The translations under genes and the position numbers were made by a program. This document shows positions 1 through 7,043 of a DNA stretch of 64,000 nucleotides, one piece after another. Below the pieces are notes generated by a model. It was not told the origin of the DNA and did no database searches. It saw nothing but the letters and a program-made list of their open reading frames with translations. The stretch is from Caballeronia arvi (GTDB lineage Bacteria; Pseudomonadota; Gammaproteobacteria; Burkholderiales; Burkholderiaceae): assembly GCF_001544695.2 (NCBI RefSeq), contig NZ_FCOM02000001.1, forward strand, positions 372,001 to 436,000, in the 5' to 3' direction. How positions within the stretch are numbered: the first letter of the stretch is position 1; every line of letters starts with the position of its first letter.

Positions 1-42
1 GACTGGCGCAAACTGATCGAAGCGGCCCCGACGATTTTCTGA
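1..42 (+). CDS. C-terminal tail of an upstream gene (partial)
   Basis: From the first base the forward frame 1 reads 13 codons ending in IEAAPTIF and a TGA stop at 40-42. The next gene on the other strand ends at 47, so this looks like the last codons of a gene converging on it. The family cannot be identified from 13 residues, and a chance open stretch of this length is also possible. Confidence 0.35.
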   Translation, partial: DWRKLIEAAPTIF

Positions 43-46
43 GCGC

Positions 47-1027
47 CTACTGTGCTTCTGCGATCGCCTTCGCGAGCGCCGCCGCGCCCGCGCGCAACGC
101 CGCGAGATTGCCCGGCTCGAACGTCCAGTGCCCCGCCGCGTTCACGACGGCCAGTTCCGCGCCGGGCCAGCGCGCGGCGAGATCGAGCGCCTGATCCGCC
201 GGACACACCATGTCGAAGCGGCCATGCACGATCCGGCACGGCAGATGCGCGATGCGCGCGACGAGCGGCAAAAGCGGCGGCTTCGGCGGCAGTTCGTTGG
301 CCATGTAGTGACGTTCGAGCAGCGCCATCGAAATCGCCGCGGCGTTCGCTTCCGCGCTCGGGCGCTTCTCTTCGTCGGCAGGCTCCTTCTCCGGCTTGTT
401 GACGACCGACAGCGTCGTCTCGTACTGCGTCCACGCGCGCGCGAGCCGCGTGCCGGCTTCGTCGAAACGCGCGAGCGGCGCCTCCGTCATCTGCAATATC
501 TCTTGCGCGTTCGAAGGCCGCTTGCCGCACGCGGCCTCGATCGCATCGAGAAACGCGCGATGCGCCTCCGGGAACACGCGGCGCACGTCCCACAGGAACC
601 AGTCGATGTCCTCGCGCCGCGCGAGAAACACGCCACGCAGCAGAAAGCCGAGACATCGCTCCGGATGCGCAACGCCATACGCGAGACCGAGCGTCGTGCC
701 CCACGAGCCGCCGAAAATCGCCCATCGTTCGATGTTCAACGTGACGCGCAGCTTTTCCATGTCGCCGACGAGCGCATCGATGCCGTTCGCCTCCAGCTTG
801 CCGAACGGCGTGGACTTGCCGCAGCCGCGTTGATCGAAAAACACGACGCGCCACTTGCCCTCTTCCAGCACCTCGGCCCACTTCACGTTCATCGCGCCGC
901 CGGGGCCGCCGTGCACGACGAGCATCACGGGCGCGTCGCGCGGGCCCTGGGCGCGCCAGTAGATCGAGTGACCGTCGCCCACGTCGAGCATGCCTTCGTC
1001 GAACTGCACCGGCGTCTCAGTTTCCAT
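47..1027 (-). CDS. pip: Prolyl aminopeptidase (proline iminopeptidase)
   Basis: Alpha/beta-hydrolase of peptidase family S33 that removes N-terminal proline from peptides in the cytoplasm. At 326 residues it has the usual family length. The oxyanion motif HGGPGG is at about residues 39-44, the nucleophile elbow GGSWG puts the catalytic serine at 108, and the Asp and His of the triad are likely D272 (HGRFDMVCP) and H300 (AGHW). No signal peptide is seen. The ATG at 1027 gives an N-terminus typical of the family. It is divergent from the acyltransferase at 1172, so the 144-bp gap should hold both promoters. Family assignment is strong; the true substrate is inferred. Confidence 0.9.
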   Translation of the reverse strand: METETPVQFDEGMLDVGDGHSIYWRAQGPRDAPVMLVVHGGPGGAMNVKWAEVLEEGKWRVVFFDQRGCGKSTPFGKLEANGIDALVGDMEKLRVTLNIERWAIFGGSWGTTLGLAYGVAHPERCLGFLLRGVFLARREDIDWFLWDVRRVFPEAHRAFLDAIEAACGKRPSNAQEILQMTEAPLARFDEAGTRLARAWTQYETTLSVVNKPEKEPADEEKRPSAEANAAAISMALLERHYMANELPPKPPLLPLVARIAHLPCRIVHGRFDMVCPADQALDLAARWPGAELAVVNAAGHWTFEPGNLAALRAGAAALAKAIAEAQ

Positions 1028-1171
1028 TGCGCTTCATCCTTGCGTGTTTACGTAGAGTTGCGTCCATTGTTGCATCCGATCGATGACACCGCATGACGCG
1101 CGACGCGCCCGGCGCAATCCGGCGCGTGTTGCGCGATACGTTATGCTGGCGCCTTCCCTTCATCCGTCGAA

Positions 1172-1888
1172 ATGATGCGCCGTACTCTCGTCAAGTGGCT
1201 CTTTGCAACGTATTTGTTAGGCAGCGGCATCGTCTGGTCGATTCTGATCCTGCCGCTGTTTCCGTTCGTCGGCCGCAACGGGCGTTACCGGCTCGCGAGG
1301 CTCTGGTGCCGCGCGATGGTCGCGATGATGCGCGTCATCACCGGCGTCACATGCTCGATTGAAGGACTGGAGCATTTGCCGGATGGCCCGTGCATTATCC
1401 TGTCGCGGCACGAATCGACGTGGGAGACGCTGTCGTTCATGGCGCTCTTTCCGCGCCGCATCAGCTTCGTGTTCAAGCACGAACTCATGAACATTCCGTT
1501 CTTCGGCTGGGTGCTGCGCGGACTCGACATGGTGAGTCTCGATCGCGGCTCGATCCGTCAGGCGCATGCCGCCGTGACGCGCGAGTGCGCGGCGCGGCTG
1601 AAGAAAGGCGATTCCGTGGTGATCTTTCCCGAAGGCACGCGCGTCGCGCACGATGCGCCGCTCAAACTCGCTTCGGGCGGCGTGCGCCTTGCCTGCGCGA
1701 CGAAAGTGCCGGTCGTGCCCGTCGTGCATGACGCGGGCAAGGTGTGGCCGGCGAAGGGCTGGCCGGATCGGGGCGGCCATATCCGTGTGATCGTCACGTC
1801 CTGTTTGCCGCTCGATTGCGAGATTCCGCAGGAGTTGAACCGCATGGCGCAGTCGCAGATGGACGAGGCGCTCGCGGAGCTGCGCTAG
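1172..1888 (+). CDS. plsC: 1-acyl-sn-glycerol-3-phosphate acyltransferase (PlsC family)
   Basis: Membrane-bound acyltransferase predicted to convert lysophosphatidate to phosphatidate in phospholipid synthesis. It has 238 residues and an N-terminal hydrophobic segment at about residues 10-34. Motif I reads HESTWE (H80 to E85), an H-x4-E variant of the usual H-x4-D. Motif III is FPEGTR at 152-157, and a basic, glycine-rich stretch lies between them. The H-x4-E form is, from memory, common in a betaproteobacterial PlsC subgroup, so activity is still likely. Its 3' end is 7 bp from the convergent receiver gene. Confidence 0.85.
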   Translation: MMRRTLVKWLFATYLLGSGIVWSILILPLFPFVGRNGRYRLARLWCRAMVAMMRVITGVTCSIEGLEHLPDGPCIILSRHESTWETLSFMALFPRRISFVFKHELMNIPFFGWVLRGLDMVSLDRGSIRQAHAAVTRECAARLKKGDSVVIFPEGTRVAHDAPLKLASGGVRLACATKVPVVPVVHDAGKVWPAKGWPDRGGHIRVIVTSCLPLDCEIPQELNRMAQSQMDEALAELR

Positions 1889-1895
1889 CGGCCGG

Positions 1896-2315
1896 TCAGT
1901 AAAGGGGCCGTTTCTTCGCCGCGCACAAGCGGTTCACCGCGGCGATCAGCGTGCCCATATCGACGGGCTTGCGCAAATAGCCGTCGTAGCTGACGAACGC
2001 GGGTGGATTCGGGTGCCCTGAAATCATCAGGAAAGGAATGTGCGCGAGCGCCGCGTCGTTCTTCATCGTCTGGCAGAGCAGCGCGCCGCCGAGCCCCGGC
2101 ATCATCCAGTCGGATACGACGATGTCCACCCGCTGCTCGCCCAATATCGTCAAGGCTCCGTTGCCGTCAAACGCGCACAGGACATTGCAATCCTCGCCCT
2201 GCATGCAGAGGGTCCAGGCTTCGATGGTGGCGCGGTCGTCGTCGACGAGCAATACGGTCTTCATCTTGCGAACATGTTCGGGTGCTGCGGCAGAGGGCCT
2301 GTGCGGAACGGACAA
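1896..2315 (-). CDS. Orphan single-domain response regulator
   Basis: CheY-like receiver protein with no output domain. Acidic residues DDD at 25-27, the phospho-acceptor D69 in VSDWMMPG, S99 at the switch Thr/Ser position and K116 in YLRKPV are all present, so it should be phosphorylated. The start is uncertain: the ATG at 2264 (MKTVLLVDD) begins exactly at the domain and would give about 122 residues, while the one used here adds 17 unstructured residues. No histidine kinase lies beside it. It is convergent with plsC and sits downstream of pcaQ on the same strand, but 160 bp separate the two. Confidence 0.85.
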   Translation of the reverse strand: MSVPHRPSAAAPEHVRKMKTVLLVDDDRATIEAWTLCMQGEDCNVLCAFDGNGALTILGEQRVDIVVSDWMMPGLGGALLCQTMKNDAALAHIPFLMISGHPNPPAFVSYDGYLRKPVDMGTLIAAVNRLCAAKKRPLY

Positions 2316-2477
2316 AGCGGCGCGAGGGCGGCGGGCAATGTTTTATGTGACCACTGCTGAGCGCGTTTGTTGCAGTCACTTCGTTCGCTCGCTCCCTTTC
2401 GTCATAATATTTCTTTCGCGCGGAATCTGCGCGGTAAATGCTGCTTCAGCAACTTGCGCGCCGCTCGTGCCACCCGG

Positions 2478-3416
2478 TCATTTGCGTCCGGCGCGCGAGC
2501 GGCCCGCTTCGCGCAGCGCATCGACGAGCGTTTCCTCCACCGGCGTGCGCGCTGCGTCGTTGCGGCGAATCAGGCCGATGGGCTCGTCGGTGCCCGCGAA
2601 GGGCATCGGCAACGCGGCGAGCAGCCCAAGGCCGATGTCCTGCTCGACCGCGCCGGCCGGCACGAACCACACGGCGTCGTTGTTCATCGCAAGCGAGCGC
2701 CCGAGCGACACCGACAAGGTCTCGACGAGCGCCGTCAGCGCATGCGCGCCGAACGCGGTGAGCACGCTTTCCGCCGACTGACGGATGAGCGTGCCGAACG
2801 GCGGCACGACGATCACGAAGCGCGCGAGCAGCGCGGGCGTGAGCGGCGTCTCGAGCGTCAGCGGATGCTCGCGGCGCACGACCACCGCCAGCGGCTCGCG
2901 ATAGATCTGCTCGAACGAGAGGCCGTGCATCGCTTCCGGCTCCGACAGCCGTCCGACGACGAGATCGACATCGCCCGCCTTCAGCTTCTCCAGCAAGAGC
3001 GCGTTCGAATCCGTCAGCACGGACAGCGACACCGCCGGCCATTGCTGCCGGAACGACGTGAGCGCGGGCGAAAGCAGCACGGGCGCGACCGTCGGCAAGA
3101 TGCCGATCGCGATGGTCCCCGGCACGTCGCCGCGCTCGCGCAGCAGCATATCCACGCCCTCCCGCAGCGACGCGACGCAGGCGCTCGCGTGCGGCGCGAA
3201 CAGGCGGCCTTCGCGCGTCGGCACCGCGCCGCGCCGCCCGCGCTCGAACAAACGCACGCCTAGAATGGATTCGAGTTCGCCGATCGTCTTCGATACCGCG
3301 GGCTGCGTAATCGACAGGCTGTCGGCGGCGCGCTGCACGCTGCCGAGCTGCGTGACAGCCAGAAAACACTGCAGATGTCGGAACTTGACGCGCGTGTTGG
3401 TGAAGTCAGTATCCAT
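2478..3416 (-). CDS. pcaQ: LysR-family regulator of protocatechuate degradation
   Basis: LysR-type transcription regulator of 312 residues. The winged helix-turn-helix is at about residues 10-70, with the typical QLGSVQRAADSLSITQPAVS recognition region, followed by an effector-binding domain to about residue 300. It is divergent from pcaHG; that arrangement and the sequence match PcaQ, the activator of protocatechuate ring-cleavage genes, which in other bacteria responds to beta-carboxy-cis,cis-muconate. ATAAC/GTTAT half-sites lie in the shared 115-bp intergenic region. Function is inferred from family and neighbourhood. Confidence 0.88.
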   Translation of the reverse strand: MDTDFTNTRVKFRHLQCFLAVTQLGSVQRAADSLSITQPAVSKTIGELESILGVRLFERGRRGAVPTREGRLFAPHASACVASLREGVDMLLRERGDVPGTIAIGILPTVAPVLLSPALTSFRQQWPAVSLSVLTDSNALLLEKLKAGDVDLVVGRLSEPEAMHGLSFEQIYREPLAVVVRREHPLTLETPLTPALLARFVIVVPPFGTLIRQSAESVLTAFGAHALTALVETLSVSLGRSLAMNNDAVWFVPAGAVEQDIGLGLLAALPMPFAGTDEPIGLIRRNDAARTPVEETLVDALREAGRSRAGRK

Positions 3417-3424
3417 GACGTTCC

Positions 3425-3473
3425 GTTATGCAAGAAGGCACAAAACATCATTTTCCATAACTTGCGGCGTTAT
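3425..3473. promoter_or_regulatory. Probable PcaQ operator (three half-sites)
   Basis: The pcaQ-pcaH intergenic region holds ATAAC (3457-3461), seven bases, then GTTAT (3469-3473), a perfect 17-bp interrupted palindrome. A further GTTATG at 3425-3430 pairs as an inverted repeat with CATAAC at 3456-3461. The half-site resembles the ATAAC/GTTA type reported for PcaQ in rhizobia. The site lies 59-107 bp upstream of pcaH and just before the pcaQ start, fitting both activation and autoregulation. Confidence 0.6.
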
Positions 3474-3531
3474 ATAAAGTAGTCGTCAGAAACTTCCTAT
3501 TCAACTCCCACAATTACAGGAGACAGTCGAC

Positions 3532-4233
3532 ATGACTTCACCGATCCTCACACCGCGTGATTGGGAATCCCATCCGCCGTATCTGTCGCCGGGTTACAAG
3601 TCGTCGGTCCTGCGCAGCCCAGGCTTGCCGCTTATTCCGCTGAAGGAAAACCTGCGCAACCGACGCGTGCCGGTCTACGGTGCTGAAGATCTGGGCGTGC
3701 TCGACAACGATCTCACCCGCAACGCCGCCAAGAATGGCGAGCCGCTCGGCGAACGCATCATCGTGACGGGCCGCGTGCTCGACGAAGGCGGCCGCCCGGT
3801 GCGCAACACGCTCGTGGAAGTGTGGCAGGCGAACGCCGCGGGCCGTTACGTGCACAAGGCGGATCAGCACGACGCCCCGCTCGACCCGAACTTTCTAGGC
3901 GCGGGCCGCTGCCTGACCGACGACGAAGGCCGCTATCGCTTCATGACGATCAAGCCGGGCGCGTATCCGTGGGGCAATCACCCGAACGCGTGGCGTCCGC
4001 AGCATATCCACTTCTCGCTCTTCGGCGAATACTTCGGCTCGCGTCTCGTCACGCAGATGTACTTCCCCGGCGATCCGCTGCTCGACCTCGATCCGATCTA
4101 TCAGGGCATTCCCGAGCAGTCGCGCAAGCGTCTCGTTTCGGCCTTCTCGATCGACACGACGCAGGAAAACTACGCGCTCGGCTACGAATTCGACATCGTG
4201 CTGCGCGGCCCGGACCAAACGCCGACGGAGTAA
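3532..4233 (+). CDS. pcaH: Protocatechuate 3,4-dioxygenase, beta subunit
   Basis: Iron-binding subunit of the intradiol dioxygenase that opens protocatechuate to 3-carboxy-cis,cis-muconate, the first ring-cleaving step of the beta-ketoadipate pathway. It has 233 residues. The four Fe(III) ligands are visible: Y106 (GRYVHK), Y145 (GAYPW), H158 and H160 (QHIHF), with the same spacing (39, 13 and 2 residues) as the Pseudomonas enzyme. A ribosome site (acaggaga) precedes the ATG. pcaG follows after 6 bp. Other pca genes are not in the window. Confidence 0.96.
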   Translation: MTSPILTPRDWESHPPYLSPGYKSSVLRSPGLPLIPLKENLRNRRVPVYGAEDLGVLDNDLTRNAAKNGEPLGERIIVTGRVLDEGGRPVRNTLVEVWQANAAGRYVHKADQHDAPLDPNFLGAGRCLTDDEGRYRFMTIKPGAYPWGNHPNAWRPQHIHFSLFGEYFGSRLVTQMYFPGDPLLDLDPIYQGIPEQSRKRLVSAFSIDTTQENYALGYEFDIVLRGPDQTPTE

Positions 4234-4239
4234 CCGAAC

Positions 4240-4848
4240 ATGACCACGCTGAAACAGACCCCTTCGCAGACCGTCGGACCGTACTTCGCTTACGGCCTGG
4301 TTCCCGAGCAATACAACTTCGACCTTAAGAGCCTCTTCACCGCATCGGCGGCGGACCGTGAAGTGCCGGGCGAGCATATCGCCGTCGTCGGCAACGTGTT
4401 CGACGCGGAAGGCAAGCCCGTCAACGACGCGCTGATCGAAGTCGCCCAGGCCGATGCCAACGGCCGCTACGTGCAGAGCGTGCAGGAAGCGCGCGAATCG
4501 GGCTTTCGCGGCTTCGCCCGCGTGGGCACGGGCACGGACCCGAAACTGCGCTTCATCGTCGATACGGTGAAGCCGGGCGCAACCGCCGACGATTCCGCGC
4601 CCCATCTCGATGTCATCGTGCTGATGCGCGGCATGCTGCTGCATGCGTACACGCGCATCTATTTCGAGGACGAAACCGAAGCCAATGCCAAGGACACCGT
4701 GCTGCAAAGCGTGCCGGCCGAGCGCCGTCATACGCTGATCGCGAAGCGCGAGGCGGGTGCGTCGGTGAAGCCGGATTCGTCGGGCAGCATCTATCGCTTC
4801 GACATCCATCTGCGCGGCCCAAACGAGACGGTTTTCTTCGATCTGTAA
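4240..4848 (+). CDS. pcaG: Protocatechuate 3,4-dioxygenase, alpha subunit
   Basis: Second subunit of protocatechuate 3,4-dioxygenase, 202 residues, opening with QTPSQTVGPYFAYGL as is characteristic of PcaG. It has the intradiol fold but lacks the HIHF iron-ligand motif: the equivalent stretch reads APHLDVIVL, as expected because the alpha subunit shapes the substrate pocket but does not hold iron. It is cotranscribed with pcaH (6-bp spacing) and followed by a strong terminator. Confidence 0.96.
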   Translation: MTTLKQTPSQTVGPYFAYGLVPEQYNFDLKSLFTASAADREVPGEHIAVVGNVFDAEGKPVNDALIEVAQADANGRYVQSVQEARESGFRGFARVGTGTDPKLRFIVDTVKPGATADDSAPHLDVIVLMRGMLLHAYTRIYFEDETEANAKDTVLQSVPAERRHTLIAKREAGASVKPDSSGSIYRFDIHLRGPNETVFFDL

Positions 4849-4871
4849 CGTCTCGCGCTGTCGTTGCATGA

Positions 4872-4920
4872 AACGAAGGCGTCCGGCACTGCGCTATAGT
4901 GTCGGACGCCTTTCGTTCTT
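4872..4920 (+). terminator. Rho-independent terminator of pcaHG
   Basis: Arms AACGAAGGCGTCCG (from 4872) and CGGACGCCTTTCGTT (4902-4916) pair with a single bulge around a loop of about 16 bases that itself continues with GCAC/GTGT, and T-rich sequence follows. It lies directly after pcaG. It also covers an in-frame upstream ATG of the next gene, arguing for that gene's downstream start. Confidence 0.8.
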
Positions 4921-4936
4921 TTCTCGCCTCTTTCTC

Positions 4937-5242
4937 ATGTCCGACGCTTCCACGCCCAGCCCGCTCTACGTCAAGCTCCTCAGTGAAACCGCCCAGATCG
5001 GCTGGTCCGAACTGGAGCGCTTTTTCGCGCAAGGCAAGCTCATCTGGGTGAAGGGCGATCTGGATCTCGTGAGCGTCGCGGAAGCCCTCGCCAACGACGA
5101 CACGCGGCAAGTCTCGCAATGGCTTTCTGCCGGACTGATCGAGCGCATGCAGGCCGAGACCGCCACCGATCTCGCCGCGCGCGATCCGGAATTGTGGGCG
5201 GTCGTCACATCGCCGTGGGTCTGCGTGCAGGAGCGCGGCTGA
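4937..5242 (+). CDS. DUF2288 family protein
   Basis: Small cytoplasmic protein of 101 residues with the DUF2288 pattern: SPLYVKLLSETAQIGWSELE at the N-terminus, FFAQGKLIWV and a conserved acidic C-terminal part. No catalytic motif or membrane segment is seen, and the family has no established function. The frame is open from 4868, but that upstream start lies inside the pca terminator stem; the ATG at 4937 (MSDAST) matches the usual family length. It converges on the AI-2E transporter gene with a 12-bp gap. Confidence 0.8.
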   Translation: MSDASTPSPLYVKLLSETAQIGWSELERFFAQGKLIWVKGDLDLVSVAEALANDDTRQVSQWLSAGLIERMQAETATDLAARDPELWAVVTSPWVCVQERG

Positions 5243-5254
5243 ATCGGCTCGTCG

Positions 5255-6343
5255 CTAGCTCCGGTCCACCACGTAGTCGGTCCACAACACGACGAGAATC
5301 GTCATCAGCGCCGGGCCGATGAACAGCCCGATGAGCCCGAACGTCTCCGCGCCGCCGAGAATGCCGAATAGCACGAGCAGGAACGGCAAGCGCGCCGATC
5401 CGCCGATCAGCACCGGCCGCACGAAATGCTCGGCCACGAACACGACGATTATCCCGAACGCGGCAACGCACGCCGCCGCGATCATCGAACCTTGCGCGAG
5501 CAGCCACAGCGCCGCGCCGAGAAACACGAGCGGCGCGCAGAACGGCAGCATCGCCGCGACCGCCGTCAGCATGCCGAGCAGGGTCGCGTGCGGCACGCCC
5601 GTTATCGCGTAGGCGATGCCGAGCAACGCGCCCTCGCCCAGTCCGACGACGACGAGCCCCACCACCGTGCTGCGCACCGACTCGGCCATGCGCCGCACGA
5701 TTGCCGCGCCATCCGCGCCGAACGCGCGGCGCGAACCCGCCAGTAGTTGCTCGCCGAGCCGCGAGCCCGCCAGAAAGACGAAGAACAGCGTCATCAGCAT
5801 GAAGCCGAAAATGACGAGCGCATGCGCCACGCGTCCGCCGAAATGCCGCGTCATCGCGACGACCGTCGAGCTATGCAGACCTTTCACCGCAGGCGAAGAC
5901 TCGAGCGGCGTCGCGAGATTCTCCTGCCACCAGCGCGCAACTTGTTGCGCGCCCATTGGCAGGTGTTCGATGAACGCGGGCACCGGAATGCCGGTGCGCA
6001 GCACTTCGTGGAACCAGTGGAGCATCTCGTGCGCTTCCTGCACCGTCTGCGCCGCGACGATGAAAAACGGCACGACGAAGAGCAGGCCGATCGCCACGGT
6101 CAACGAGACCGCGAGCAGGTTGTGGTGGCGTCTGAATACGGGCCGGCGTTCGAGCCAGGAAAACGCGGGCCACAGCGCAATCGCGATCACGCTCGCCCAC
6201 ACGACCGCCGGGATGAACGTGCGCGCCGTGTAGAGCGCGACCAGCACGAGCACGACATAGAGCGCCGCGGAAGCCGTGCGCTGCATCTTGCGCGTGCGCT
6301 CGGACGCGTCTGGTGTCGTGTTGTTGCGCGGCTGGATCTGCAT
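5255..6343 (-). CDS. AI-2E family transporter (PerM/YdiK type)
   Basis: Polytopic inner-membrane protein of 362 residues with about eight hydrophobic segments: two near the N-terminus (about 25-60), a pair around 70-105, and the rest after residue 180. The C-terminal signature PVLIGGSARLPFLLVLFGIL followed by GGAETFGLIGLFIGP is the hallmark of the AI-2E exporter (PerM) superfamily. Members have been linked to export of autoinducer-2 or to Na+/H+ antiport; the substrate here is unknown. It is transcribed alone. Confidence 0.85.
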   Translation of the reverse strand: MQIQPRNNTTPDASERTRKMQRTASAALYVVLVLVALYTARTFIPAVVWASVIAIALWPAFSWLERRPVFRRHHNLLAVSLTVAIGLLFVVPFFIVAAQTVQEAHEMLHWFHEVLRTGIPVPAFIEHLPMGAQQVARWWQENLATPLESSPAVKGLHSSTVVAMTRHFGGRVAHALVIFGFMLMTLFFVFLAGSRLGEQLLAGSRRAFGADGAAIVRRMAESVRSTVVGLVVVGLGEGALLGIAYAITGVPHATLLGMLTAVAAMLPFCAPLVFLGAALWLLAQGSMIAAACVAAFGIIVVFVAEHFVRPVLIGGSARLPFLLVLFGILGGAETFGLIGLFIGPALMTILVVLWTDYVVDRS

Positions 6344-6518
6344 GGGTGCGTGAGCTCGAGTTCGTGATGATCGATGACTGCAAACAGGAAACGTTCGCCA
6401 GCATTGTAATCACGCACGAATCATTCCACTCGAGCGCGCAGTCAGACAACCATCTTTACAATTGGAGTCGTTTCGCGGTCCCTATAATCGAGGCTCGGTA
6501 TCGACGCAGAGATATGCA

Positions 6519-7043
6519 ATGACGGAGAAAGCTTCACGGGCAGCGACCGCATGCCTCACGATGATGTTGCTCGCGGCATGCTCGAGCGGCCTCAATCGCG
6601 CGAAGGAAGAGCGGTTGAACGCGCAATACGGCATCACGATGTTGCCGGTCAAGGGCGGCGTGGAGATGCGACTGCCCGAAGCAGCGCTCTTCGACATCGA
6701 CGAATCGACCATCCGCGCCAGCGATTCGCCGATGCTCGATCGCGCCGCCGAGGTGTTGAAGCGCAGCATGCGGCCCATTCTGATCGAAGGCCACACCGAC
6801 AACCAGGGCTCGCTCGCCTATAACCGCGCGCTATCCGCGGCGCGGGCGGACGCCGTCGCGAAGGCGCTGATCACGCGCGGCGTGCCTGCCGCGCGCATCA
6901 CGACACAGGGCATGGGGTATCTGCGGCCCATCGCGAGCAACGACACGCAAGCCGGCCGCGCATCGAACCGGCGCGTGGAAATTCTCGTGCGCGCCGAGAG
7001 CGAAGATACGCTGCTCGGCGCGCCCGCCAAGGTGAAGCGTTAG
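6519..7043 (+). CDS. OmpA-family peptidoglycan-binding lipoprotein
   Basis: Outer-membrane lipoprotein of 174 residues. The start at 6519 (MTEKAS) gives a clean type II signal: a hydrophobic stretch followed by the lipobox LLAAC, so the mature protein begins at the cysteine near residue 22. An OmpA C-terminal domain spans about residues 75-165, with LIEGHTDNQGS and the NRRVEI end that contact diaminopimelate in peptidoglycan. The open frame extends 57 bases upstream, but that would bury the signal. It overlaps the stop of liuD by 4 bp on the opposite strand. Confidence 0.88.
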   Translation: MTEKASRAATACLTMMLLAACSSGLNRAKEERLNAQYGITMLPVKGGVEMRLPEAALFDIDESTIRASDSPMLDRAAEVLKRSMRPILIEGHTDNQGSLAYNRALSAARADAVAKALITRGVPAARITTQGMGYLRPIASNDTQAGRASNRRVEILVRAESEDTLLGAPAKVKR

